The notes: generated from the letters alone by a model not told the origin. A DNA stretch of 64,000 bases from Nonomuraea harbinensis (GCF_019396385.1 NZ_JAHKRN010000001.1:124001-188000); one strand, 5' to 3'; positions 43,643-53,717 are shown, numbered from the stretch's first letter. Program-made: numbers and translations.

Positions 43643-46600
43643 ATGGTCAACGAGCGAACGGCGGAGGAACCCAAGGAGGGAGCCACAGGGGCCCTCCTGC
43701 GGATCGGAGACTTCTTCAGCCGGGGCGTCTATTCAGACGACCTGAGGGACGTGTCCTACCGGGGCGGACGGGCGGGCGAGGTCTTCTACCGCGACCGCTG
43801 GTCGCACGACAAGATCGTGCGGTCCACCCACGGGGTGAACTGCACGGGCTCCTGCTCCTGGAAGGTGTACGTCAAGGACGGGATCATCACCTGGGAGACC
43901 CAGGAGATCGACTATCCGACGGCCGGCCCCGACCGTCCCGAGTACGAGCCCCGGGGCTGCCCGCGTGGGGCGGCGTTCTCCTGGTACACCTACCACCCGA
44001 CCCGGGTGCGCTACCCGTACGCGCGCGGCGTCCTCGTGGAGATGTACCGCGAGGCCCGCAGGCGGCTCGGCGACCCGGTCCTGGCCTGGGCGGACGTCGT
44101 GGGCGACCCCGAGCGGCGGCGCCGCTACCAGGAGGCGCGCGGCAAGGGCGGGCTGGTGCGCACCACCTGGGACGAGGCGCTGGAGATGATCGCCGCCGCC
44201 CATGTGCACACCATCAAGGAGCACGGCCCCGACCGGATCGCCGGGTTCACCCCCATCCCCGGCCAGTCGATGCTGTCCCACGCGATCGGCACCCGGTTCC
44301 TGTCGCTGATCGGCGGCCAGGCGCTGTCGTTCTACGACTGGTACGCCGACCTGCCGGTGGCCTCCCCGCAGGTGTTCGGCGACCAGACCGACGTGCCGGT
44401 GTCCGGCGACTGGTGGGACGCGGCCTACCTGATCATGTGGGGCTCCAACGTCCCCGTCACCCGCACGCCCGACGCGCACTGGATGGTCGAGGCCCGCTAC
44501 AACGGCCAGAAGGTGGTCGTGGTCTCCCCCGACTACGCCGACAACAGCAAGTTCGCCGACGACTGGCTGCACCCCCATCCCGGCACCGACGGCGCGCTGG
44601 CCCACGCGATGGGCCAGGTGATCCTGCGCGAGTGCTTCGTCGAGCGGCAGGTGCCGTACTTCCTCGACTACGTGCGCCGCTTCACCGACATGCCGTTCCT
44701 GGTCCGGCTGGAGGAGAAGGACGGCGCGTACGTCCCGGGCCGGTTCCTGCGCGCCGCCGACCTCGGCGGGGAGCACGCCGCGGCCGAGAACGCCGAATGG
44801 CGCACCGTGCTGCTGGACGAGGCCACCGGCGACGTGGTCGTCCCCTCCGGCACCGTCGCCGACCGCTGGTCGCACGAGGACGGACGCTGGAACCTCGACC
44901 TCGGCGACGTCCTGCCCCGGCTCACCCTGCAGGGCCTGCCCGACGCCGTGGGCGCCGAGGTGCTGCTTCCCCGGTTCGACACCGCCGACGGCTCGGGGGC
45001 GGTGCTCAAGCGTGGCGTCCCGGCCAGACGGCTGACGCCCGGCGGGCCGCTGGTCACGACCGTGTACGACCTGATGCTGGCGCGCTACGGCGTCGGCCGG
45101 GACGGCATGCCCGGCGACTGGCCGACCGGCTACGACGACGCGGCCTCGCCCGGCACCCCGGCCTGGCAGGAGACGATCACCTCGGTGCCGGCCGCCGCGG
45201 CCATCCGGATCGCCCGCGAGTTCGCCATGACCGCCGAGAGCACCGACGGCCGCTGCATGATCCTCATGGGCGCCGGCACCAACCACTGGTTCCATTCGGA
45301 GACCACGTACCGCAACTTCATCACGCTGCTGCTGATCACCGGCTGCATAGGACGCAACGGCGGCGGCTGGGCCCACTACGTCGGTCAGGAGAAGTGCCGC
45401 CCGCTCACCGGCTGGACCACGCTGGCCACCGCGAACGACTGGAAACGGCCGAGCCGGCAGATGATCGGCACCGGCTTCTTCTTCCTCAACACCGACCAGT
45501 GGCGCTACGACCACTTCCGCGCCGACGCCCTGGCCTCGCCGCTCGGCGAGGGACGCTTCGAAGGGATGACGGCGGTCGACATCCTGGCCCAGTCGGCCCG
45601 GCTCGGCTGGATGCCGTCCTATCCCACCTTCGACCGCAACCCGCTGGACCTGGCCGACGAGGCCCGCGCCTCGGGCCGGGACCCGGGCGAGCACGTCGCC
45701 GGGGAGCTGGCGGCGGGCCGGCTCAAGTTCTGCGCCGAGGACCCGGACCACCCGGGCAACTGGCCGCGCATCCTCATCGCGTGGCGGGCCAACCTGCTGG
45801 GCTCGTCCGCCAAAGGCGCCGAGTACTTCCAGCGCCACCTGCTGGGCACGCTCAGCAACCTGCGGGCCACCGAGGCGCCGGAGGACGTCCGGCCGCGCGA
45901 CGTGCGCTGGCGCGACCCCGCGCCCGAGGGCAAACTCGACCTGCTGCTCTCGCTGGACTTCCGGATGACGTCCACGACCCTGCTGTCCGACATCGTGCTC
46001 CCGGCCGCGACCTGGTACGAGAAGCACGATCTCAACTCGACCGACATGCACCCGTACGTGCACTCGTTCAACCCGGCGGTGGAGCCGCCCTGGCAGGCCC
46101 GCACCGACTTCGAGATCTTCAACGACATCGCCGACGGCGTGTCCGAGCTGGCCGGCGAGCATCTGGGCACCCGGTACGACCTGGTGGCCACGCCCTTCCA
46201 GCACGACACACCAGGCGAACTGGGCAACCCCACGGGCGCGGCGCGGGACTGGCGGGCCGACGGATCGACCCCGGTCCCGGGCCGGACCATGCCGAGCGTG
46301 ACCGTCGTCGAGCGGGACTACACGGCGATCGCCGCCCAGCTGCGCGCCCTCGGCCCGCTCGCCGCGTCCGAGGGCGTGCCCTGCAAGGGCGTCACCTACC
46401 AGGTGGATCACGAGATCAGGCTGCTGGGCCAGGTGAACGGCGTCGCGCGCGGCGGTCCCGCCGACGGCCTGCCGCTGATCGACACCGGCAAGAAGGCGTG
46501 CGAGGCGATCCTGACGTTGTCCGGCTCGACCAACGGCCGCCTCGCCGACCAGGGCTTCCGCACCCTGGCCCGGAAGGTGGGCGCCGGCGAAGGGCTGGCC

Positions 46601-47353
46601 GGCCTGGCCCGCGCCGACGCCGACCGCCGCATCACCTACGCCGCCACCCAGGCGCACCCGCAGACCACCATCACCAGCCCCGAATGGGCGGGCATCGAGA
46701 CCACCGAACGCCAGTACAGCGCCTTCACCATCAACACCGAGCACGGCAAGCCCTGGCACACCCTGACCGGGCGCATGCACTTCTTCCTGGACCACGACTG
46801 GATCGCCGAGCTCGGCGAGAACCTGCCGACGTACCGGCCGCCGCTGAACATGCACCGGCTGTTCGGCGAGCCCGTCCTCGGCCCGGACGGCGCGCGCGAG
46901 GTGACCGTGCGCTACCTCACCCCGCACAACAAGTGGTCCATCCACTCGGAGTACCAGGACAACCTGATCATGCTGTCGCTGTCGCGGGGCGGTCAGGTCA
47001 TCTGGATCAGCCCGCAGGACGCCGAGGCCATCGGCGTCGCCGACAACGACTGGATCGAGGCGGTCAACCGCAACGGCGTGGTGGTCGCCCGGGCCATCGT
47101 GTCCTACCGGATGCCGGCCGGGACGGTCTACATGCACCACGCCCAGGACCGCGTCATCGCCGTCCCCAAGAGCGAGACCACCGGACGGCGGGGCGGCATC
47201 CACAACTCGCTGACCCGCGTGCTCGTCAAACCCACCCATTTCATCGGGGGGTACGCCCAGCTCTCCTTCTTCCCCAACTACATGGGCCCGGTCGGCACCC
47301 AGCGTGACGAGATCACGGTGATCCGGCGGCGGGCGCAGAAGGTGGAGTACTGA
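43643..47353 (+). CDS. narG: respiratory nitrate reductase alpha subunit
   Basis: 1236 aa Mo-bisMGD subunit reducing nitrate to nitrite. FS0 cluster ligands His63, Cys67, Cys71, Cys106; FYDWYADLP near 229-237 carries the Mo-ligand Asp; GTNHWFHSETTYRNFI and HNKWSIHSEYQDNLIML are typical. No twin-arginine signal at the N-terminus, so cytoplasm-facing. No Shine-Dalgarno before the ATG; TAGATA ends 6 bp before it, suggesting a leaderless message. First gene of narGHJI-HPP. Confidence 0.97.
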   Translation: MVNERTAEEPKEGATGALLRIGDFFSRGVYSDDLRDVSYRGGRAGEVFYRDRWSHDKIVRSTHGVNCTGSCSWKVYVKDGIITWETQEIDYPTAGPDRPEYEPRGCPRGAAFSWYTYHPTRVRYPYARGVLVEMYREARRRLGDPVLAWADVVGDPERRRRYQEARGKGGLVRTTWDEALEMIAAAHVHTIKEHGPDRIAGFTPIPGQSMLSHAIGTRFLSLIGGQALSFYDWYADLPVASPQVFGDQTDVPVSGDWWDAAYLIMWGSNVPVTRTPDAHWMVEARYNGQKVVVVSPDYADNSKFADDWLHPHPGTDGALAHAMGQVILRECFVERQVPYFLDYVRRFTDMPFLVRLEEKDGAYVPGRFLRAADLGGEHAAAENAEWRTVLLDEATGDVVVPSGTVADRWSHEDGRWNLDLGDVLPRLTLQGLPDAVGAEVLLPRFDTADGSGAVLKRGVPARRLTPGGPLVTTVYDLMLARYGVGRDGMPGDWPTGYDDAASPGTPAWQETITSVPAAAAIRIAREFAMTAESTDGRCMILMGAGTNHWFHSETTYRNFITLLLITGCIGRNGGGWAHYVGQEKCRPLTGWTTLATANDWKRPSRQMIGTGFFFLNTDQWRYDHFRADALASPLGEGRFEGMTAVDILAQSARLGWMPSYPTFDRNPLDLADEARASGRDPGEHVAGELAAGRLKFCAEDPDHPGNWPRILIAWRANLLGSSAKGAEYFQRHLLGTLSNLRATEAPEDVRPRDVRWRDPAPEGKLDLLLSLDFRMTSTTLLSDIVLPAATWYEKHDLNSTDMHPYVHSFNPAVEPPWQARTDFEIFNDIADGVSELAGEHLGTRYDLVATPFQHDTPGELGNPTGAARDWRADGSTPVPGRTMPSVTVVERDYTAIAAQLRALGPLAASEGVPCKGVTYQVDHEIRLLGQVNGVARGGPADGLPLIDTGKKACEAILTLSGSTNGRLADQGFRTLARKVGAGEGLAGLARADADRRITYAATQAHPQTTITSPEWAGIETTERQYSAFTINTEHGKPWHTLTGRMHFFLDHDWIAELGENLPTYRPPLNMHRLFGEPVLGPDGAREVTVRYLTPHNKWSIHSEYQDNLIMLSLSRGGQVIWISPQDAEAIGVADNDWIEAVNRNGVVVARAIVSYRMPAGTVYMHHAQDRVIAVPKSETTGRRGGIHNSLTRVLVKPTHFIGGYAQLSFFPNYMGPVGTQRDEITVIRRRAQKVEY

Positions 47354-49110
47354 TGCGCGTCATGGCCCAGATCTGCATGGTGATGAACCTGGACAAGTGC
47401 ATCGGGTGTCACACCTGCTCGGTCACCTGCAAACAGACGTGGACGAGCCGGCCCGGCGTCGAGTACGTGTGGTTCAACAACGTGGAGACGCGCCCGGGGC
47501 AGGGCTATCCGCGCCGCTACGAGGACCAGGAACGCTGGCGGGGCGGCTGGAAGCTGACCGCGCGCGGCCGGCTGGTGCCCAAGGCGGGCGGCCGGATGCG
47601 CCGGCTGGCGAGCATCTTCGCCAACCCGCTGCTGCCCAACATCCGCGACTACTACGAGCCGTGGACCTACGACTACAACGCCCTGTTCGACACCCCCGCC
47701 GGTGACGACTTCCCGGTGGCGGCGCCCCGCTCGCTCATCAGCGGCGAGCGGATGGACAACATCACCTGGTCGGCCAACTGGGACGACAACCTGGGCGGCA
47801 TGCCGCAGCACGAGGGCGACGACGTCGTCCTGCAGCGGATCCAGGACAAGGTGCGGATGGAGCTCGAACAGACCTTCATGTTCTACCTGCCGCGCATCTG
47901 CGAGCACTGCATCAACCCGTCGTGCGTGGCGTCCTGCCCGTCGGGCGCGCTCTACAAGCGCGTGGAGGACGGGATCGTGCTGGTCGACCAGGACCGCTGC
48001 CGCGGCTGGCGGATGTGCGTCACGGGCTGCCCGTACAAGAAGATGTACTTCAACCACCGCACCGGCAAGGCCGAGAAGTGCACCTTCTGCTTCCCGCGCA
48101 TCGAGGTCGGCCAGCCCACCGTCTGCTCCGAGACCTGCGTCGGCCGGTTGCGCTACATCGGCGTGCTGCTGTACGACGCCGACCGGGCCCCGGCGGCCGC
48201 CGCGACCCCGCGCGAGCAGGACCTCTACCCCGCGCAGCTCGACCTGTTCCTGAACCCGCACGACCCGGACGTCCGGCGGGCCGCCGAGGCGGCGGGCATC
48301 CCGCACGACTGGATCCAGGCGGCCCGCCGCTCGCCCGTCTACGACCTGATCGCCACCTACGGCGTGGCGCTGCCGCTGCATCCGGAGTACCGCACGCTGC
48401 CGATGGTCTGGTACGTGCCGCCGCTGTCGCCCGTGGTGGAGGCGATCACCGCCTCGGGCCACGACGGCGAGGACTACCGGAACCTGTTCGGCGCCATCGA
48501 CACGCTCCGCATCCCGGTCTCCTACCTGGCCGAGCTCTTCACCGCGGGCGACCCGGCCCCCGTCGAGCTGGCGCTGCGGCGGCTTGCCGCGATGCGCTCC
48601 CACCGGCGGCGGATCAACCTCGGCGAGCCGGTCGACCCGGAGATCGCCGCCTCGGTCGGCTTCGACGTCGAGAAACTGGACGCCATGTTCCGGCTGCTCT
48701 CCCTGGCGAAGTACGAGGAACGCTACGTCATCCCGACGGCCGCCGCCGGAGACGTACGGAGCCTGGAGGAGACCGCGCTGAGCGGATGCAGCCTCGACTA
48801 CGAGGGCGGCCCGGGGATGGGCGGCACCGAGTCGTCGGGGCCGTTCGGCGAGGCGTCCGGACGGCCGGCGCCGCAGGCCGTGGAGACCTTCCACGTCCTG
48901 CGGCAGCGCCAGACCTCGGAGTCGGCCGCCGACACCTCCGGCCACGAGGGCCGGATCAACCTGCTCAACTGGGACGGCCGCGGCCTCCCCGAAGGGCTGT
49001 TCCCGTACCGGGCGAAAGGCGGCGCCCGGGGCGGTCAGGTGGACAGGGGCGAGGACCTGGGCGCCGAACCCGGCGAGATCAGCGAACGAGGCGAGCGCGG
49101 AGAGTCGTGA
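47353..49110 (+). CDS. narH: respiratory nitrate reductase beta subunit
   Basis: 585 aa, four Fe-S clusters. CIGCHTCSVTCKQTW, CEHCINPSCVASCPSGALYK, and DRCRGWRMCVTGCPYKK where Trp replaces Cys and gives the 3Fe-4S centre; then CTFCFPR and CSETCVGR. Last 80 residues are variable. ATG shares one base with the narG stop. Passes electrons from NarI to NarG. Confidence 0.97.
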   Translation: MRVMAQICMVMNLDKCIGCHTCSVTCKQTWTSRPGVEYVWFNNVETRPGQGYPRRYEDQERWRGGWKLTARGRLVPKAGGRMRRLASIFANPLLPNIRDYYEPWTYDYNALFDTPAGDDFPVAAPRSLISGERMDNITWSANWDDNLGGMPQHEGDDVVLQRIQDKVRMELEQTFMFYLPRICEHCINPSCVASCPSGALYKRVEDGIVLVDQDRCRGWRMCVTGCPYKKMYFNHRTGKAEKCTFCFPRIEVGQPTVCSETCVGRLRYIGVLLYDADRAPAAAATPREQDLYPAQLDLFLNPHDPDVRRAAEAAGIPHDWIQAARRSPVYDLIATYGVALPLHPEYRTLPMVWYVPPLSPVVEAITASGHDGEDYRNLFGAIDTLRIPVSYLAELFTAGDPAPVELALRRLAAMRSHRRRINLGEPVDPEIAASVGFDVEKLDAMFRLLSLAKYEERYVIPTAAAGDVRSLEETALSGCSLDYEGGPGMGGTESSGPFGEASGRPAPQAVETFHVLRQRQTSESAADTSGHEGRINLLNWDGRGLPEGLFPYRAKGGARGGQVDRGEDLGAEPGEISERGERGES

Positions 49111-49790
49111 TGAAGCCAGCATGGACCTCGCGGCGGCCCCGGCTGTCCGCCGACGGCGTGGCCGTGGTGCGGCGGGCGGCCGGGATGTGCCTGCGCTACC
49201 CCGACCGGGCCCTGTTCGACCGGCTGCCGCTGATCAGGGCCGCGCTCGCCGAGACCGGCGCGCATCCGCCGGTGTCCGCCGTCGCCGAGTTCGCCGAGCA
49301 CCTGGCGGGCCTGGAGCCGCTGCGGGCCGAGGAGCACTACGTGGCGGTCTTCGACGTCCGCAACCGCCGCTCGCTGCACCTGACCTGGTGGACCGACGGC
49401 GACACCCGCCGCCGGGGGTTCTCCCTCGCCGCGATCAAGGCGCGCTACCGGGCGCACGGCCTGACGCCTCCGGGCAGGGACGAACTGCCCGACTACCTGC
49501 CCGTCGTCCTGGAGTACGCGACCCTGGAGCGCGAGGACGGCACGGAACTGCTCCAGGAGCACCGGGCCGGGCTCGAACTGCTGAGGTTCGCCCTGGTCAA
49601 AGCCGCCACGCCGTACGCGCGACTGCTGGAGGCGGTGTGCGGCACGCTGCCCGGGGCCTCTCCCGGCACCCCCGAGGAGGCCGCCCGGATGGCCCGCCGC
49701 CCGATCGGCGGCGGACCCGAACTGGTCGGGCTGGACACCATCGGACTCCCCTCGTCGCTTCCCTTCGCCATCACCGGGGGTCTCAAGTGA
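49110..49790 (+). CDS. narJ: nitrate reductase assembly chaperone
   Basis: 226 aa; ATG overlaps the narH stop. NarJ/TorD-like helical protein: MCLRYPDRALFDRLPLIRAAL, HYVAVFDVRNRRSLHLTWWTDGDTRRRG, DELPDYLPVVLEYA. Needed for insertion of the Mo cofactor and membrane attachment; not part of the final enzyme. Confidence 0.93.
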   Translation: MKPAWTSRRPRLSADGVAVVRRAAGMCLRYPDRALFDRLPLIRAALAETGAHPPVSAVAEFAEHLAGLEPLRAEEHYVAVFDVRNRRSLHLTWWTDGDTRRRGFSLAAIKARYRAHGLTPPGRDELPDYLPVVLEYATLEREDGTELLQEHRAGLELLRFALVKAATPYARLLEAVCGTLPGASPGTPEEAARMARRPIGGGPELVGLDTIGLPSSLPFAITGGLK

Positions 49791-50521
49791 TCTCACCCGT
49801 CGACGTCTTCCTGTGGGGCGCGTTGCCCTACATCGCCGTGGCGATCCTCGTCACCGGCCTCATCTGGCGATACCGCTACGACAAGTTCGGCTGGACGACC
49901 CGCTCGTCCGAGCTGTACGAGTCGCGGCTGCTGCGGTGGGGGAGCCCGATGTTCCACATCGGGCTGCTCGTCGTGCTGATGGGCCACCTGCTCGGCCTGT
50001 TCATCCCGGACAGCTGGACGGCCGCGATCGGGGTCAGCGAGACCGTCTACAGCTTCCTGGCGATCTCGCTCGGCGTCGCCGCCGGCGTGCTCACCTACGC
50101 CGGCATCGCCCTGCTCGTCTGGCGGCGGCGCACCACCGGGCCGGTCTTCCTGGCCACGACCGTCAACGACAAGTTCATGTACGTCTTCCTGGTCGCGGCG
50201 CTGACGCTCGGGCTGGCCACCACGCTGATCAACGCCTCGACGCTGCACTACAACTACCGCGTCGACGTCTCGCCCTGGGTGCGCAGCCTCTTCGTGTTCC
50301 AGCCCGAGGTGGCGCTCATGGCGCGCACGCCGATCGAGTACCGCATCCACGCGATCTCCGGGCTGGTGCTGTTCGCGATCGTGCCCTTCACCCGGCTGGT
50401 CCACGCGTTCACCGCGCCCGTGCACTACCTGTTCAGGCCGTACATCGTCTACCGGGCCCGCGACCCGCGCAACATCGGCACCGCGGCGCTCCGGCCGGGG
50501 TGGAAGCGGAGCGACGTATGA
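49787..50521 (+). CDS. narI: nitrate reductase gamma subunit, heme b membrane anchor
   Basis: 244 aa, GTG start overlapping the narJ stop. Five membrane spans; heme-ligand His in MFHIGLLVVLMGHLLG and near the C-terminus YRIHAISGLVLFAIVPFTRLVHAFTAP. Oxidises menaquinol and feeds NarH. Confidence 0.95.
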   Translation: MISPVDVFLWGALPYIAVAILVTGLIWRYRYDKFGWTTRSSELYESRLLRWGSPMFHIGLLVVLMGHLLGLFIPDSWTAAIGVSETVYSFLAISLGVAAGVLTYAGIALLVWRRRTTGPVFLATTVNDKFMYVFLVAALTLGLATTLINASTLHYNYRVDVSPWVRSLFVFQPEVALMARTPIEYRIHAISGLVLFAIVPFTRLVHAFTAPVHYLFRPYIVYRARDPRNIGTAALRPGWKRSDV

Positions 50522-51093
50522 CCCGCGAGGCGAAGCCCTACTATCTGGAGTCGCTGGAGGACCGGTATCCCAGGTGGGCGGTGCGTTCGGTCTACACGGG
50601 CGTCAACAGCTTCATCTCGATCTTCCTCATGGCGATCATCGCCTACAACACCCACGCCCCGTTCGTCTTCCCGTCACTCGGGCCCACGGCCTTCCTGCTG
50701 TTCTACACGCCGCTGGCCGCCGCGTCCGCCCCGCACAACACCCTGGTCGGGCACCTGATAGGCCTGCTGGCCGGATGGTTCTCGCTGGCGGTGACCGGGC
50801 TGCTCGCAGTGCCGCCCGACCTGGAGAAGATCGACTGGCAGCGGATCCTGGCCTGCGCCATCGCGCTCGGGCTGACCTGTGGGCTGATGCCGATCTTCCA
50901 GGCGGCGCATCCGCCGGCCGGCGCCACCACCCTGATCGTCTCGCTGGGCCTGATACGGACCCCCGAACACCTGCTGATCATGATGGTCGCGGTGTTCGTC
51001 ATCGTCCTGCAGGGCTTCGTCATCAACCGGGCGGCCGGCCTGCCCTATCCGATGTGGCGCAAGCACGCGGAGAACGCGCCGCCGGACGACTGA
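50518..51093 (+). CDS. HPP-family membrane protein in the nar operon
   Basis: 191 aa; ATG overlaps the narI stop. Four spans with the HPP signature AAHPPAGATTLIVSL and FVFPSLGPTAFLLFYTPLA. HPP proteins include nitrite transporters of cyanobacteria and plant plastids. Since no narK is present in the window, this gene may move nitrite or nitrate for the reductase (inference from operon position). Confidence 0.88.
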   Translation: MTREAKPYYLESLEDRYPRWAVRSVYTGVNSFISIFLMAIIAYNTHAPFVFPSLGPTAFLLFYTPLAAASAPHNTLVGHLIGLLAGWFSLAVTGLLAVPPDLEKIDWQRILACAIALGLTCGLMPIFQAAHPPAGATTLIVSLGLIRTPEHLLIMMVAVFVIVLQGFVINRAAGLPYPMWRKHAENAPPDD

Positions 51094-51115
51094 CAGGCCG
51101 GCCGGGACAGCCCAG

Positions 51116-51694
51116 TCAGTGCTTCTTGTCCCTGGCCTTCCTGATGACGTCCCTGGCACGGTCCATCATCGCCATCGGGGTGCCCACGAGCAGGTTCTTG
51201 GTCGCCGACTCGGTGCCGGGATGCGGGTGGGTCGGTGCCATGGCCTCGGCGGCCTTGACGCCGACGCCCAGCGCGCGCCGCTCGGCCTGGGAGGTGTGCT
51301 GGACGACCTTCGCGAACTCGTACCGCTCCTCGGCGCGGGCGTGCGCCTCGACGGCGGCGCGCAGCGCCAGGAGGTTGCGCATGAAGTTCGGCGCGTCCGG
51401 GCCGGCCTGGTCCATCTCCTGGAGGAGCTTCTTGGCCTCGTGCTCCTCTTCGAGGCGGTCCTGGACGACGCCCGCGCCGCCGTCGAGCTTGGTGCGGGCG
51501 TAGGGGTGGAGGATCTCCTCCTCGGCCGTCTCGTGCACGGCCAGCAGCCGCACGAGGCGGGTGAAGGACTCGCCGCGCCGCTCGGGCGGTGCCTGCTCGA
51601 CCTCGTCGAACAGATTCCTGATCATGCCGTGCTGGGCGATCAGAAGTTCGATGACGTCCGTTTCTTCCATCTTCTCGGGAACTGTCTTCGTCAC
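51116..51694 (-). CDS. hemerythrin-domain diiron protein
   Basis: 192 aa. DVIELLIAQHGMIRNLFDEVE, LAVHETAEEEILHPY, LEEEHEAKKLLQEMD, VEAHARAEERYEF give the His/Glu ligands of a hemerythrin-like four-helix bundle. Such proteins bind O2 or NO or protect iron-sulfur proteins. Convergent with the nar operon. Confidence 0.88.
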   Translation of the reverse strand: MTKTVPEKMEETDVIELLIAQHGMIRNLFDEVEQAPPERRGESFTRLVRLLAVHETAEEEILHPYARTKLDGGAGVVQDRLEEEHEAKKLLQEMDQAGPDAPNFMRNLLALRAAVEAHARAEERYEFAKVVQHTSQAERRALGVGVKAAEAMAPTHPHPGTESATKNLLVGTPMAMMDRARDVIRKARDKKH

Positions 51695-51883
51695 GGTCCA
51701 TCTCCTCTCGGATTACGGCGGGTTGCTACCCGTGGTCCGGCTGGTCACGCATGGTCTTGCCGTTTCTGGAGGGACCGGCGGTGAGCTGAGGAGATTGCTC
51801 CCGAAAGCCTCGGGTAGGCCCGATTCGGACGTCGCCCACCCCCCGGCGCACGCGAGTCGAGCAGCCGAAGGAGCGCGAAACAC

Positions 51884-53083
51884 ATGACCTTCAATCCTTT
51901 GCGGGAGCGGGGCATCCCGCTGGACAAGCAGATACGTAACTGGCGTGAGCTGAACGTCATGCCCATCGATCCCGATCACGCGGACCCGTACACGCGCTGC
52001 CGCGTCATCGCGATGAACGGCATCGAGACCGAGGCGATCTTCTTCAGCCACCACCTGGCCCGGCACTGCCCGAGCATCGACATCAAGCAGCAGCTCGCCC
52101 GGGTCCGTTACATCGAGGCCCAGCAGCAGAAGGTGGTCAACTGGCTGCTGCCGGGCGTCGCCTCGGTGCTGGAGACGACCATCGCCTACGAGCAGGTCGC
52201 CGTCGACCTGACCGCCTGGGTCGCCCGGATGGAGCCGGACCCGTACCTCAAGCAGGCCTACCAGTTCGGTGTCCTGGAGGACTTCGACCACCTCTACAGG
52301 TACTCCAACCTGTACGAGATGATCGAGCACCGCAAGGCCGAGAAGATCGTCGACAACCTGACCGAGATCATGCCGGGCAGGCCGACCCCCCTGCACCACC
52401 GCGACCCGATGGACAACGTCCGCGACCCGTACGACAGGTCGACGGCGGCGCCCATCTCCAAGCTGCACGCGCTCACCATCATGGCCGCCGAGCAGCAGAC
52501 GATGAACTTCTACATGAACGTCGGCCCGACCTACATGGAGCCGATCGCCCGCCAGCTCTACCAGGAGATCGGGCTGATCGAGGAGGAGCACGTCACCCAC
52601 TACGAGTCGCTGGTCGACCCGGGCGAGAGCTGGTGGGAGATGCTGCTCAACCACGAGTACAACGAGTGCTACCTCTACCACTCGTTCATGGAGACCGAGT
52701 CCGACCCGAAGGTGAAGAACATCTGGGAGCTCCACCTCAACATGGAGCTGGAGCACCTGCGCCTGGCCGCCGAGCTGTTCAAGACGCACGACGGCCGCGA
52801 CCCGGAGCAGGTGCTGGCGCCGGAGCTGCCGGCCCCGGTCACGTTCGAGCCGAACAAGGACTACATCCGCGAGCTGCTCGCCACCCAGATCGACTACACC
52901 ACGCTGGGCACCGGCTACGTCCAGGAGGCCCACGAGCGGTTCGAGAGGATGCAGGAGCAGATCATGGGCGGCGAGCCCGCGCCGTCGCAGGTGGCGATGC
53001 AGGAGAACGTGCACAAGTCCGGCGAGGAGTACCGGCTGGAGACCGAAGGTCTCCACCCGGTGCCGAGTCTCAGGCGCCGATGA
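51884..53083 (+). CDS. ferritin-like diiron protein of unknown function
   Basis: 399 aa; GAAGGAGCG ribosome site. Helical bundle rich in Glu/His: IETEAIFFSHHLARH, TTIAYEQVAVDL, VLEDFDHLYRYSNLYEMIEHRK, AAEQQTMNFYMNVGPTYMEPIARQLYQEIGLIEEEHVTHYESL, LELEH-type HLNMELEHLRLAAELF. Repeated ExxH pairs fit a carboxylate-bridged diiron site. Conserved in actinobacteria without known substrate. Next gene overlaps by 4 bp. Confidence 0.75.
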   Translation: MTFNPLRERGIPLDKQIRNWRELNVMPIDPDHADPYTRCRVIAMNGIETEAIFFSHHLARHCPSIDIKQQLARVRYIEAQQQKVVNWLLPGVASVLETTIAYEQVAVDLTAWVARMEPDPYLKQAYQFGVLEDFDHLYRYSNLYEMIEHRKAEKIVDNLTEIMPGRPTPLHHRDPMDNVRDPYDRSTAAPISKLHALTIMAAEQQTMNFYMNVGPTYMEPIARQLYQEIGLIEEEHVTHYESLVDPGESWWEMLLNHEYNECYLYHSFMETESDPKVKNIWELHLNMELEHLRLAAELFKTHDGRDPEQVLAPELPAPVTFEPNKDYIRELLATQIDYTTLGTGYVQEAHERFERMQEQIMGGEPAPSQVAMQENVHKSGEEYRLETEGLHPVPSLRRR

Positions 53084-53712
53084 GGAGACTAGCCACGCTC
53101 GGGGCCCGGCTGCGTCGCGGCCGGGTCCTGCACCCGAGGGGCCGCCTGCTGGCCGGCACGCTGGAGGTGACCGGCGCGGGCGAGCTCGGCGTGCCGGTCC
53201 TGGACGAGCGCGGACAGTACGAGGTGATCGCCCGCCTGTCGAAGGGCGGCTCGCTGCCCGGCCGCCTGCCCGACGTGCTCGGCCTGGCGGTGCGCCTGCC
53301 CGGCCCGGTCGACCTGTTGCTGTCCACCTGCGGGGCGGCGCCGTGGCTGCTGCGGCCCAGGGCCGGGTTCACCGCGGGCCCGTACTCCAGCGTGGTGCCG
53401 TACGGCAGCGACGCCGGGCCTGTCTGGCTGGTCGCCGTGCCCGAGGGCGAGGACGTGCCGGCCGATCCCGCCCTGCTGCCCGCGGCGCTCATGCGCGGCC
53501 CGCTGCTGTTCCACCTGCTGGCCGCGCGCCGGGACACGCCCGCCCGGCCGCTGGCGACCCTCAGGGTACGGGCGACGCTGTCGGAGCGTGCGGACCTGTC
53601 CTTCGACCCGGTGCGGCACGGGCACCCGTCGCTGCGGATCGAGGGGTCGCTCGCCCGTCTGCGGCGCGGCGCCTACCAGGGCTCCCGGGAGGGACGCCAC
53701 GCCGAGCTCTGA
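53080..53712 (+). CDS. protein resembling the catalase beta-barrel core, function unknown
   Basis: 210 aa; ATG overlaps the diiron gene stop. The segment YEVIARLSKGGSLPGRLPDVLGLAVRLPGPVDLLLSTCG lines up with the catalase region VRFSTV...DTRGFATKFYTxEGxxDLxGNN, but catalytic His and Asn and the heme Tyr are missing. Similar proteins are sometimes labelled phosphodiesterase without clear basis. Coupled to the diiron protein, so probably a partner. Confidence 0.5.
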   Translation: MRRLATLGARLRRGRVLHPRGRLLAGTLEVTGAGELGVPVLDERGQYEVIARLSKGGSLPGRLPDVLGLAVRLPGPVDLLLSTCGAAPWLLRPRAGFTAGPYSSVVPYGSDAGPVWLVAVPEGEDVPADPALLPAALMRGPLLFHLLAARRDTPARPLATLRVRATLSERADLSFDPVRHGHPSLRIEGSLARLRRGAYQGSREGRHAEL

Positions 53713-53717
53713 GCCCG

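Noticed and set aside
43733..47239. Long minus-strand open frame opposite narG
   Set aside because: narG is unequivocal on the plus strand; the antisense frame has no domain.
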